The position numbers and the translations under genes are program-made. The notes under the pieces were generated by a model, which was not told the DNA's origin, did not search any database, and saw only the letters and a list, made by a program, of their open reading frames with translations. A stretch of 62,065 nt of DNA from an uncultured Clostridium sp. (GTDB taxonomy: Bacteria; Bacillota; Clostridia; Christensenellales; CAG-138): contig UQNF01000006.1 in assembly GCA_900542285.1 (NCBI GenBank), forward strand, positions 1 through 62,065, in the 5' to 3' direction. Positions 41,382-48,875 of this stretch are shown here, one piece after another (within the stretch, counting starts at the first letter, position 1; each line of letters starts with the position of its first letter).

Positions 41382-41921
41382 ATGGTTTTGACTAACATTT
41401 TCGCCGGATTCGGCGGTCAGGGCGTTCTGCTCATCGGTCAGCTCATCGCTTATGCAGGTATGTATGAGGGCAGGAATGTCAGCTGGCTCCCCTCCTACGG
41501 TCCCGAAATGCGCGGCGGTACCGCAAACTGCTCCGTCGTCGTTTCCGATGACCCCATCGCTTCCCCCGTTCTCAGCATGGCCGACTGCGTTATCGCTATG
41601 AACACCCCTTCCCTTGAGAAGTTTGAGGCCAATGTCAATCCCGGTGGCAAGCTCTTTATCAACAGCTCTATCATCGAGAAGAAGGCAACCCGTACCGACA
41701 TCGATGTCTACTATGTTCCCTGCAATGAGATTGCGGATCAGCTCGGCAATCCCAAGGTACTGAACATGGCTATGCTCGGCGCTTTCCTCGAAGCGACCAA
41801 TGTTGTAAAGGTCGACAGCGTTCTCGACGCTCTGCTCTATAAGCTTGGCGAAAAGAAAGCAAAGCTCATTCCCTTGAACCGTCAGGCTATCGAGATGGGC
41901 GCTGCCAGCATCAGGAAATAA
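41382..41921 (+). CDS. vorC: 2-oxoacid:ferredoxin oxidoreductase, gamma subunit
   Basis: A 179-residue subunit with FAGFGGQGVLLIGQLIAYAGM at the N-terminus and SYGPEMRGGTANCSVVVSDDPI, both diagnostic of the gamma domain. It completes the delta-alpha-beta-gamma order. With four subunits the enzyme can oxidise keto acids to acyl-CoA, or run in reverse to make amino-acid precursors. Confidence 0.88.
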   Translation: MVLTNIFAGFGGQGVLLIGQLIAYAGMYEGRNVSWLPSYGPEMRGGTANCSVVVSDDPIASPVLSMADCVIAMNTPSLEKFEANVNPGGKLFINSSIIEKKATRTDIDVYYVPCNEIADQLGNPKVLNMAMLGAFLEATNVVKVDSVLDALLYKLGEKKAKLIPLNRQAIEMGAASIRK

Positions 41922-41953
41922 TGTGAATTAACGCATTATTAGTGATAATTCGA

Positions 41954-41988
41954 CCGCAGCATATGTTATGCACATATGCTGCGGTTTT
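41954..41988 (+). terminator. Terminator of the oxidoreductase operon
   Basis: CCGCAGCATATG and CATATGCTGCGG form a perfect 12-bp stem with a 7-base loop, followed by TTTT. Confidence 0.88.
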
Positions 41989-42028
41989 CTGTTTATTCCA
42001 TGCACCTTTTCTCAGGACACACCAATGC

Positions 42029-42057
42029 TTGAGATTTATCAGTAATTGTTGTATAAT
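42029..42057 (+). promoter_or_regulatory. Sigma-A promoter before the DUF1284 gene
   Basis: TTGAGA, 17 bases and TATAAT. The leader of about 90 bases has no obvious structure. Confidence 0.65.
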
Positions 42058-42152
42058 ATTTGCAACTACCAAACAGTATGCATTGGCAATCGAAGCATTG
42101 ATTCGAACTGCACCGGTATACTGCTTAACGCTCTATCAACAGAGGTCACTCT

Positions 42153-42554
42153 ATGAATATTGTACTAAGACCCCATCATGCCATGTGCCTGCTAAACTTT
42201 CGCGGCAAGGGCTATAGCGCAGAGTTCGTTGAGAACATGAATTCCGTCATTGCTTCTTTGACCGATGCAGTGATGGTAACGCTCAAAAAACAGGCCGATT
42301 GCGTATGCTGCTCATGTAAGAACAGGGTCGATGTGACAGCTGAAAATCCGGCCGGATGTATCTTTTCTGAAAAGGTTGCACGATACGATGAGGACTTGCT
42401 GCGTATTCTGAATCTGACAGACGGCTGCACGCTGGCATGGCATGAGATCAAGACCTTAGTCATGACAAAGATATTTCCAAGCGAGATAATAAATATCTGC
42501 TCCGACTGCGAGTGGTTTTACATCTGCAAAGCCGTGAGCAGAGAGGAGCAATGA
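42153..42554 (+). CDS. DUF1284 family protein
   Basis: A 133-residue protein with the family signature at its start (LRPHHAMCLLNFRGKGYSAEFVENMN) and eight cysteines, among them CVCC, CKNR and CSDC. The clustered cysteines suggest an iron-sulphur or zinc site. Function unknown. It ends 10 bases before the sortase lipoprotein, so the two are probably co-transcribed. Confidence 0.85.
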   Translation: MNIVLRPHHAMCLLNFRGKGYSAEFVENMNSVIASLTDAVMVTLKKQADCVCCSCKNRVDVTAENPAGCIFSEKVARYDEDLLRILNLTDGCTLAWHEIKTLVMTKIFPSEIINICSDCEWFYICKAVSREEQ

Positions 42555-42564
42555 AGGAGGAAAG

Positions 42565-44523
42565 ATGAAACACATTAACACACTAAAAAGAAGGATCGCT
42601 TTTGCCTTGGTCATAATTATTATGCTCTGCGCTGTTTTGACCATGGCTTCATGCAAAAAACAAGGGGATGACACCTCACCGTCTCCGAACAGCACGGCTT
42701 CTCAGACAACCGAGGCCACTCATTCATCCCCCACACCGGCGCCCACCGAAGAGCCAACGCCCGAGCCAAAGATAGATAACTCACTGAAGGATACCGGTGC
42801 AATGGTACTTGCGTGTGCTAAGCTCTCGTTCGGGTTGGCCTCCAACGGAAGGCTTTCCTATATAGGCAGCAACGAAGGACAGGCTTACTGTTATGACTGG
42901 GCTGATGTGGTCAAGATAGTTGGCAGTCCGGGCTTTTGCGCAGGGCTTACCAAGCAGGGAACGGTGCTGTTCTCCGGCGCCGATGAGCTGAAAGCGATTG
43001 CCGAGACTTGGGAAAACGTCACCGATATCACCGCTTCGAATACCACTCTTTATGCGCTCACTGCGAGCGGAAAGGTACTCTCCACCGACGGAAGCACAGA
43101 CGAGCTGCGAGCGGTCACCGTGTTTTCTGCCGGAAGTGATTTTCTGGTATGTAAGCTCTTTGACGGCAGGCTAACCGGAGTAGGCAGCCTGCCGGATATG
43201 AGTTCCATAAGCTCTTCCGGAGCAAAAATAACCTCCATCGCCTGCGGAACGGATTTTGTCTGTGTCCTAACCGAGGATAACAGGCTATTATCCACCAAAC
43301 AGGACAATCCCTTTAAGAGCATCAGCAGCGTTGTGGACATATTCGCCTGCGGAGATCATACCGCCGTCATTGACAGCTCCGGACGGCTATATACCGACTG
43401 TCACCTCATTCCATCCGACAGTGACGGAGTCGGGCTTAATATCAAGGAAGATGTCCGTTTCTTCAGCTGCAGTGAAGATCATGCGCTACTTCTTAATTCT
43501 GACGGCAGCGTATCCGCCTATGGGGACAACACATACCTGCAGTGCAAGACCGGCGCTTGGCAGCTCCTTCCGTACAGAACCGATGATGGCTATATTCTGG
43601 GTCTTACAGTGGGGCAGACGCTTCCGGACGGCAGCATTGTCAAGACCGGAGACGAAATCACCCTTCCGGATGGGGCTGAGGGTATCGCCGTCATACTTGG
43701 GGATATCGACATGGACGGAGTGATCGGCGTTGCTGACAGCATTCTTTTGAATAAGTATCTGCATGGAAGCGCAAGCCTGACAGCCGTACAGAAACGGGCA
43801 GCAAACATATACTATGACAGCTCCGATCCCGACTCCGTAGACATGGCGGATTTCGAGCAGCTGCGTTACCATATGAACGGCTGGACTGAAATTGATCAAT
43901 ACGCCAAGGATTTTCGCTATTCCGTTAAGGTTGCAGAATACGAGAATATCAATACCGATGTTGTGGGCTATATTAAAATTCAAAATACAAACATCGAAGG
44001 CCCTTTGATGTACGGAGATAAATTCTACTACCACACCCACAATTATGCCAAAACACCAACATCTCGAGGCTCGCTATACCTTTATTACGGTCATCCAACA
44101 AAGAACATCGTTATTACCGGGCATAATCTTCGTGTTGCCGGTATCATGCTGCATGAACTGCATCACATCCAGGATAAATACGCAAAGGATTACGATGAAT
44201 TCGAAAACCGAGTCTGGTACGTGAATCTGTTCGGCGAAACGCACCTTTGGGAGGTATTTGCGATGTACGAGGAAAAGCCCAAAACCCAATCGCAATCATC
44301 GCAATACTACAACTGCAATTATGCGCATACCATGGATAGCATGACGGATGAAGAGATCGAGGCGTGGATAGACTATCAGCAGGAGCGCACGGAGCTAAAC
44401 TATCAGCTCCATGTCACTCCCGAAGACCGATTTCTGACCATTCTGACATGCGCGGATCAGCATTGGGAATCAAATCAGGGCGGTCGGATATACTTCTTCC
44501 TGCGCCGTGTTGACGGCCATTGA
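42565..44523 (+). CDS. Lipoprotein with RCC1-like propeller, dockerin-like segment and class B sortase domain
   Basis: 652 residues in four parts. (1) A signal peptide with lipobox ending MASC (Cys30), then a Ser/Thr/Pro spacer. (2) Residues 75-345: repeated blade-like units (LYALTASGKVLST, FVCVLTEDNRLLST, HTAVIDSSGRLYTD, HALLLNSDGSVSAYGD), like an RCC1 propeller. (3) Residues 378-440: a dockerin-like pair, LGDIDMDGVIGVADSILLNK, then a second, weaker loop. (4) Residues 450-652: a class B sortase with His520 (ITGHNL), Cys629 (LTILTCAD) and Arg641 (GGRIYFF). Sortases usually have an N-terminal helix and no such additions. It is probably anchored outside the membrane by lipid. It may attach or arrange dockerin or sortase-substrate proteins; this is inference. 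Confidence 0.8.
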   Translation: MKHINTLKRRIAFALVIIIMLCAVLTMASCKKQGDDTSPSPNSTASQTTEATHSSPTPAPTEEPTPEPKIDNSLKDTGAMVLACAKLSFGLASNGRLSYIGSNEGQAYCYDWADVVKIVGSPGFCAGLTKQGTVLFSGADELKAIAETWENVTDITASNTTLYALTASGKVLSTDGSTDELRAVTVFSAGSDFLVCKLFDGRLTGVGSLPDMSSISSSGAKITSIACGTDFVCVLTEDNRLLSTKQDNPFKSISSVVDIFACGDHTAVIDSSGRLYTDCHLIPSDSDGVGLNIKEDVRFFSCSEDHALLLNSDGSVSAYGDNTYLQCKTGAWQLLPYRTDDGYILGLTVGQTLPDGSIVKTGDEITLPDGAEGIAVILGDIDMDGVIGVADSILLNKYLHGSASLTAVQKRAANIYYDSSDPDSVDMADFEQLRYHMNGWTEIDQYAKDFRYSVKVAEYENINTDVVGYIKIQNTNIEGPLMYGDKFYYHTHNYAKTPTSRGSLYLYYGHPTKNIVITGHNLRVAGIMLHELHHIQDKYAKDYDEFENRVWYVNLFGETHLWEVFAMYEEKPKTQSQSSQYYNCNYAHTMDSMTDEEIEAWIDYQQERTELNYQLHVTPEDRFLTILTCADQHWESNQGGRIYFFLRRVDGH

Positions 44524-44590
44524 TCCAAAGCGTCGGCAGGTTTTTGATGAGAGCCTTGAGTTGCCCTGCGAAAAAACAAGGCTGTACCTA

Positions 44591-44619
44591 TTGACAAATC
44601 TAAATCACTGGGGTAGAAT
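44591..44619 (+). promoter_or_regulatory. Sigma-A promoter of valS
   Basis: TTGACA, 17 bases and TAGAAT. The start would lie near 44626, just before the T-box leader. Confidence 0.8.
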
Positions 44620-44636
44620 ACCCCTAATTTCAAACC

Positions 44637-44880
44637 GCTATGACGAAGAGGAGTAGCGTTTTGGACGGCATCAGAGAGATTTCCCCACGGCTGAAAGGGT
44701 TATCGGCAATGTCCATGCGTGAAGGTCGCTTCTGAGCTTTCGGGGGTAGCAACCCGAACGCATTGCTGCGTTATGGCAAATGAGAGGTCATTACTGCACA
44801 CAGGTGTATTAATGACAACAAAGGTGGTACCGCGAGATGCACCCCTCGTCCTTTGGTGATGAGAGGTGCAATATTTTTTG
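44637..44880 (+). promoter_or_regulatory. T-box leader of valS (valine specifier GTC)
   Basis: Stem I begins near GCTATGACGAAGAGGAGTAG, with CAGAGAG and the CGGCTGAAAG apical parts after it. GAAG-GTC-GCTTCTGAGC places a GTC valine codon (44725-44727) in the specifier loop. The conserved T-box AAAGGTGGTACCGCG is at 44819-44833, whose TGGT pairs with the uncharged tRNA ACCA end. The competing terminator pairs GCACCCCTCGTC with GATGAGAGGTGC (44840-44870) and ends in TTTTTT. Uncharged tRNA-Val therefore raises valS transcription. Confidence 0.92.
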
Positions 44881-44893
44881 GAGGTACTTTACC

Positions 44894-47554
44894 ATGTGCG
44901 AAAAATGCACGGACGGCATTAATGAAATGCCGAAAACCTATGATCCGTCCGTTGTTGAGGACAGGATCTACGCAAATTGGGAGGCAAAGGGTTATTTCCA
45001 CTCTGAGCCAAACCCCGATAAGCCCCCTTACTGCATAGTTATTCCACCGCCCAACGTCACCGGCCAGCTCCACATGGGCCATGCCCTTGACGAAACCATG
45101 CAGGATATTCTCATCCGCTACAAGCGCATGTGCGGATATGAAACGCTGTGGCTGCCCGGCACGGATCATGCATCCATTGCAACCGAGGTCAAGGTCGTTG
45201 AAAAGCTTGCCAAGAGCGGCAGGAGCAAAAAGGATGTCGGCCGCGATGGCTTCATGCAGGAAGCATGGGCATGGAAGAACGAATACGGCGGAAGGATAGT
45301 TCAGCAGCTTCGCAAGCTTGGCGCATCATGCGACTGGGAGCGCGAACGCTTTACAATGGACGAGGGCTGCAGCAGAGCCGTTACCAAGGTCTTTGTCGAC
45401 CTGTATAAGAAGGGTCTTATCTACCGCGGAGACAGAATCGTCAACTGGTGTCCGACGTGTAAAACCGCTATCTCCAACGCTGAGGTTGAATTTGAAGAAA
45501 AACCCAGCAATCTGTGGCATGTCCGCTATCTTGCGCCCGACGGAAGCTATTCCATCACCTGCGCCACCACAAGGCCCGAAACCATACTTGGCGATACCGG
45601 TATCGCCGTTAATCCCAACGATCCGCGTTATTCCGATCTCGTTGGTAAAACCGTTATTGTTCCCGTTGTCGGAAGGGAGATCCCCATCGTTGCCGATGAA
45701 TATGTTGAAATGGATTTCGGCACGGGCGCAGTAAAGATCACACCTAGCCATGACCCGAACGACTTTGAGGTTGGTCAGCGCACCGGACTTCCGCAGATGT
45801 GCGTATTCACCACCGACGGCCATATCAACGAGCTTGGCGGAAGATTCGCCGGCCTGACCACACAGGAATGCCGCAAGCAGTTTGTTGAGGCGTTGAAGGA
45901 ATGCGGCGCTCTCGTTAAGATAGAGCCCTACACCCACAATGTCGGCACCTGCTACCGCTGCCACACCGTTATCGAGCCAATGATCTCCAAGCAGTGGTTC
46001 GTTGCCATAGACAGCCTTGCCAAGCCCGCACTTGAGGCGGTCGAACAGGGCCGGATCAAATTCGTCCCGGAACGCTATACGCAGACTTATTATAATTGGA
46101 TGAGAAACATCCGCGACTGGTGCATATCCCGTCAGCTTTGGTGGGGACACCGCATACCTGCCTGGTATTGCGACGATTGCGGTGAGACCGTTGTTGAGGA
46201 GACTGCGCCCGAATGCTGTCCAAAATGCGGAGGAAAGCTCCGTCAGGACGAAGATGTTCTCGACACCTGGTTCTCATCGGGAATGTGGCCGTTCTCCACG
46301 CTTGGCTGGCCCGATAAGACCGAGGAGCTTAAGTATTATTACCCCACGGCGACCCTCGCCACGGGCTATGACCTCATCTTCTTCTGGATTGCGAGAATGA
46401 TAATGTTCGGCCTATACGCAATGGACGATATTCCGTTCCACACCGTCTATATTCACGGCATGGTTCGCGACGAGCTTGGCCGGAAGATGAGCAAATCCCT
46501 TGGCAACGGCATCGATCCCCTGGAAGTCATCAAGGAATACGGCGTTGACTCTTTGAGATTCAGTCTCACATCCGGAACGGCTGCCGGAACGGATATGCGC
46601 TTCTCACCAAAAAAGGTTGAAGCCGCAAGGAATTTCTGCAACAAGATCTATAACGCTTCAAGGTTCGTCATGATGAACCTTGGCAATGAGCCCATCGGCG
46701 ATATTGACATGGATATGCTTGACATCGCCGACAAGTGGATACTGCACAGGCTCAACGAAGTTATTGTCGACACCACCGCTAACATCGATTCGTTCGACCT
46801 TAACCTTGCAGTCGATAGGATATACAGCTTTATTTGGACGGAGTTCTGCGACTGGTATATCGAGATGGCAAAGCCAAGGCTGTACGGCGAAGACGAAGCC
46901 GCCAAGCGCAACGTCCGCGCTGTTCTCGTACACGTCCTCTCCGATTCGATGAAGCTGCTCCACCCCTTCATGCCCTTCATCACTGAGGATATCTATACAA
47001 GGCTTCCCGGTTCGGATGAAACCATTATGCTTTCCGCTTGGCCCAAGAGCAACCCTGCATTCGTATTCCCCAAGGAAGCGGAGGGCATGGACGGACTGAT
47101 GGACATGGTTCGCTCAATCAGAAACGTTCGTGTTGAGATGAACGTTCCCCCTGCAAAGCGTGCCCATACCATCGTCGTCACCGCCCCGGAGCAGGAGGCC
47201 ATCTGCCGCGAGGCTGCCCCCTATCTCAACAAGCTGGCAAGCGCAAGCACCGTTGAGGTAAGGCTTGATAAGGACGGCATACCCAAGGATGCAGTATCCA
47301 TCGTTTCAAGGATTGGCGAAGCCTATATCCCGATGACCGAGCTTATCGACTTTGCCAAGGAGCTTGAGCGTCTTGAAAAGGAGCGCAAGCGCTGGGAGGG
47401 TGAAGTCGCCCGCGCAAACGGGAAGCTCAATAATCAGGGCTTCATGGCGAAGGCTCCCGAAAAGGTAGTTGCCGAAGAGCGTGAGAAGCTGAAGAATGCT
47501 CAGGATATGCTCGCCAAGGTGACCGCGCGCATTGAGGAAATGAAAGCGCTGTAA
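44894..47554 (+). CDS. valS: Valyl-tRNA synthetase
   Basis: An 886-residue class I synthetase. Signature motifs: PPPNVTGQLHMGHA (HIGH-type, residues 51-64) and GRKMSKSLGN (KMSKS). The editing domain (TTRPETILGDTGIAVNP), the anticodon domain and the C-terminal coiled coil (LEKERKRWEGEVARANGKLNNQGFMAKAPEKVV) are complete. Two zinc-finger-like pairs (CPTC and CDDC/CPKC) are kept. The ATG follows TTTTGGAGGTAC just past the T-box terminator. Confidence 0.96.
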   Translation: MCEKCTDGINEMPKTYDPSVVEDRIYANWEAKGYFHSEPNPDKPPYCIVIPPPNVTGQLHMGHALDETMQDILIRYKRMCGYETLWLPGTDHASIATEVKVVEKLAKSGRSKKDVGRDGFMQEAWAWKNEYGGRIVQQLRKLGASCDWERERFTMDEGCSRAVTKVFVDLYKKGLIYRGDRIVNWCPTCKTAISNAEVEFEEKPSNLWHVRYLAPDGSYSITCATTRPETILGDTGIAVNPNDPRYSDLVGKTVIVPVVGREIPIVADEYVEMDFGTGAVKITPSHDPNDFEVGQRTGLPQMCVFTTDGHINELGGRFAGLTTQECRKQFVEALKECGALVKIEPYTHNVGTCYRCHTVIEPMISKQWFVAIDSLAKPALEAVEQGRIKFVPERYTQTYYNWMRNIRDWCISRQLWWGHRIPAWYCDDCGETVVEETAPECCPKCGGKLRQDEDVLDTWFSSGMWPFSTLGWPDKTEELKYYYPTATLATGYDLIFFWIARMIMFGLYAMDDIPFHTVYIHGMVRDELGRKMSKSLGNGIDPLEVIKEYGVDSLRFSLTSGTAAGTDMRFSPKKVEAARNFCNKIYNASRFVMMNLGNEPIGDIDMDMLDIADKWILHRLNEVIVDTTANIDSFDLNLAVDRIYSFIWTEFCDWYIEMAKPRLYGEDEAAKRNVRAVLVHVLSDSMKLLHPFMPFITEDIYTRLPGSDETIMLSAWPKSNPAFVFPKEAEGMDGLMDMVRSIRNVRVEMNVPPAKRAHTIVVTAPEQEAICREAAPYLNKLASASTVEVRLDKDGIPKDAVSIVSRIGEAYIPMTELIDFAKELERLEKERKRWEGEVARANGKLNNQGFMAKAPEKVVAEEREKLKNAQDMLAKVTARIEEMKAL

Positions 47555-47574
47555 ACTTAATTTCGATCTTTACA

Positions 47575-47607
47575 TTAGCAGTCATACGCCGTGCGTATGG
47601 CTGCTAA
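47575..47607 (+). terminator. Hairpin after valS
   Basis: TTAGCAGTCATACGC pairs with GCGTATGGCTGCTAA (15 bp, one G-T) around CGT. There is no T run after it, so it may act with another factor or mainly protect the 3' end. Confidence 0.5.
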
Positions 47608-47683
47608 ATTCAAACACAGCAAAAACGGTCGAGAAAATTCCCTGGATAGCGTCTATAATGATAGCGTCAGGAGGTGATAAACA

Positions 47684-48556
47684 GTGACGGATAAGACCGA
47701 AGCCGTTCAACGGATGCAAAGCTATATCGAACAGCATCTGACGGAAGAGATTACCTTGGCTCAGCTGGCGGAGGCGGCACATTTTTCTCCCTGGTATTCC
47801 GCAAGGATATTCAAGGAGTTGACAGACCTCTCTCCTGCGGACTATATCCGAAAGCTCAGACTGTCCAAGTCGGCGCTTCGCCTGAGGGACGAGAATGTAC
47901 GGATAATCGATGTTGCACTGGATATGGGCTTTGCGAGCGTTGACGGCTATCAAAGGGCATTCAGAAGGGAATTTTTGTGTAATCCCAAGGAATACTCGAT
48001 GCGGCCTGCTCCGCTTCCGCTGTTTACACCGTACGGCGTAAAATTCAGAGATCTATGGAAGGAGCATTCATCTATGGAAAGTGCAAAGAGCGTATTCATT
48101 CAGGTAATCGAAAAGCCTGAGAGGAAGGTCATCATTAAGCGCGGAATAAAGGCGGACAACTATTGGGACTATTGCTGCGAAGTCGGCTGCGATGTTTGGG
48201 GCGTGCTCACCAGCATGAAATCTCTTTTCGGCGAACCCGTATGCCTTTGGCTGCCCGATGAATACAGAGCAGAAAACAGCTCCGTGTATGTTCAGGGCGT
48301 CGAGGTTGCTGCGGATTATTGCGGCGAAATACCGAAGGGTTTTGATATTATCAAGCTTCCTGCTGCAAAATACCTTATGTTCCAAGGCGAACCCTTTGAA
48401 GAGGAGGACTATTGCAGTGCAATTGCTGCGCTTCAAAGCGCGATGGAACACTATGACCCGTCCGTAATCGGCCTCGCTTGGGACGATACCAATCCGCGCA
48501 TCCAGCTGGAGCCGATCGGCAAAAGGGGCTATATCGAGCTTCGTGCGGTAAAATAA
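47684..48556 (+). CDS. AraC-family regulator with GyrI-like ligand domain
   Basis: A 290-residue protein. The first 105 residues are the double helix-turn-helix (MQSYIEQHLTEEITLAQLAEAAHFSPWYSARIFKELTDLSPADYIRKLRL...VALDMGFASVDGYQRAFRREFLCNPKEY). The rest is a GyrI-like/SOUL-type fold (FIQVIEKPERKVIIKRG... and a YIELRAVK end), seen in Rob/BmrR-type drug sensors. It is N-HTH, C-sensor as in Rob. The start is GTG, 5 bases after AGGAGGTGAT. A TATAAT box is at 47655. The target is unknown. Confidence 0.88.
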   Translation: MTDKTEAVQRMQSYIEQHLTEEITLAQLAEAAHFSPWYSARIFKELTDLSPADYIRKLRLSKSALRLRDENVRIIDVALDMGFASVDGYQRAFRREFLCNPKEYSMRPAPLPLFTPYGVKFRDLWKEHSSMESAKSVFIQVIEKPERKVIIKRGIKADNYWDYCCEVGCDVWGVLTSMKSLFGEPVCLWLPDEYRAENSSVYVQGVEVAADYCGEIPKGFDIIKLPAAKYLMFQGEPFEEEDYCSAIAALQSAMEHYDPSVIGLAWDDTNPRIQLEPIGKRGYIELRAVK

Positions 48557-48579
48557 TTAATAGCAAAGTCAATTTGCTT

Positions 48580-48614
48580 CGGCTGTATCGGTTGTGATAC
48601 AGCCGATTCTCGTT
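48580..48614 (+). terminator. Terminator after the AraC-type gene
   Basis: CGGCTGTATC and GATACAGCCG form a perfect 10-bp stem with a 6-base loop, followed by ATTCTCGTTTTT. Confidence 0.78.
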
Positions 48615-48761
48615 TTTCCGTATTCCGATCAGCTTTCACAGATTCGAAGTAATGCAGATAAACCATATCCAACTATGAGTGTTTTACGCCAAAAGCCTGT
48701 CGGCCCGGTCATTTTTTGCAAATATATCGGTAAAAAAACAGCTTTCCGAGTATTTATCCGG

Positions 48762-48790
48762 TTTACAAGGTTTTTGTTTTGTGTTATACT
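48762..48790 (+). promoter_or_regulatory. Sigma-A promoter of the EF-G paralogue
   Basis: TTTACA, 17 bases and TATACT. It leaves a leader of about 80 bases before the ATG at 48876. The reading frame open upstream of 48876 crosses this promoter and is not coding. Confidence 0.75.
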
Positions 48791-48875
48791 TAGGATTGGT
48801 ATATGTGTTCATGCCGAGCACTATGGCCCAAACTTACATAATAATTATTACCACGAGAGGGGAATAAAACAAGAT

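Noticed and set aside
48594..48875. In-frame N-terminal extension of the EF-G paralogue
   Set aside because: It crosses the terminator of the preceding gene and the TTTACA/TATACT promoter, and lacks EF-G homology.
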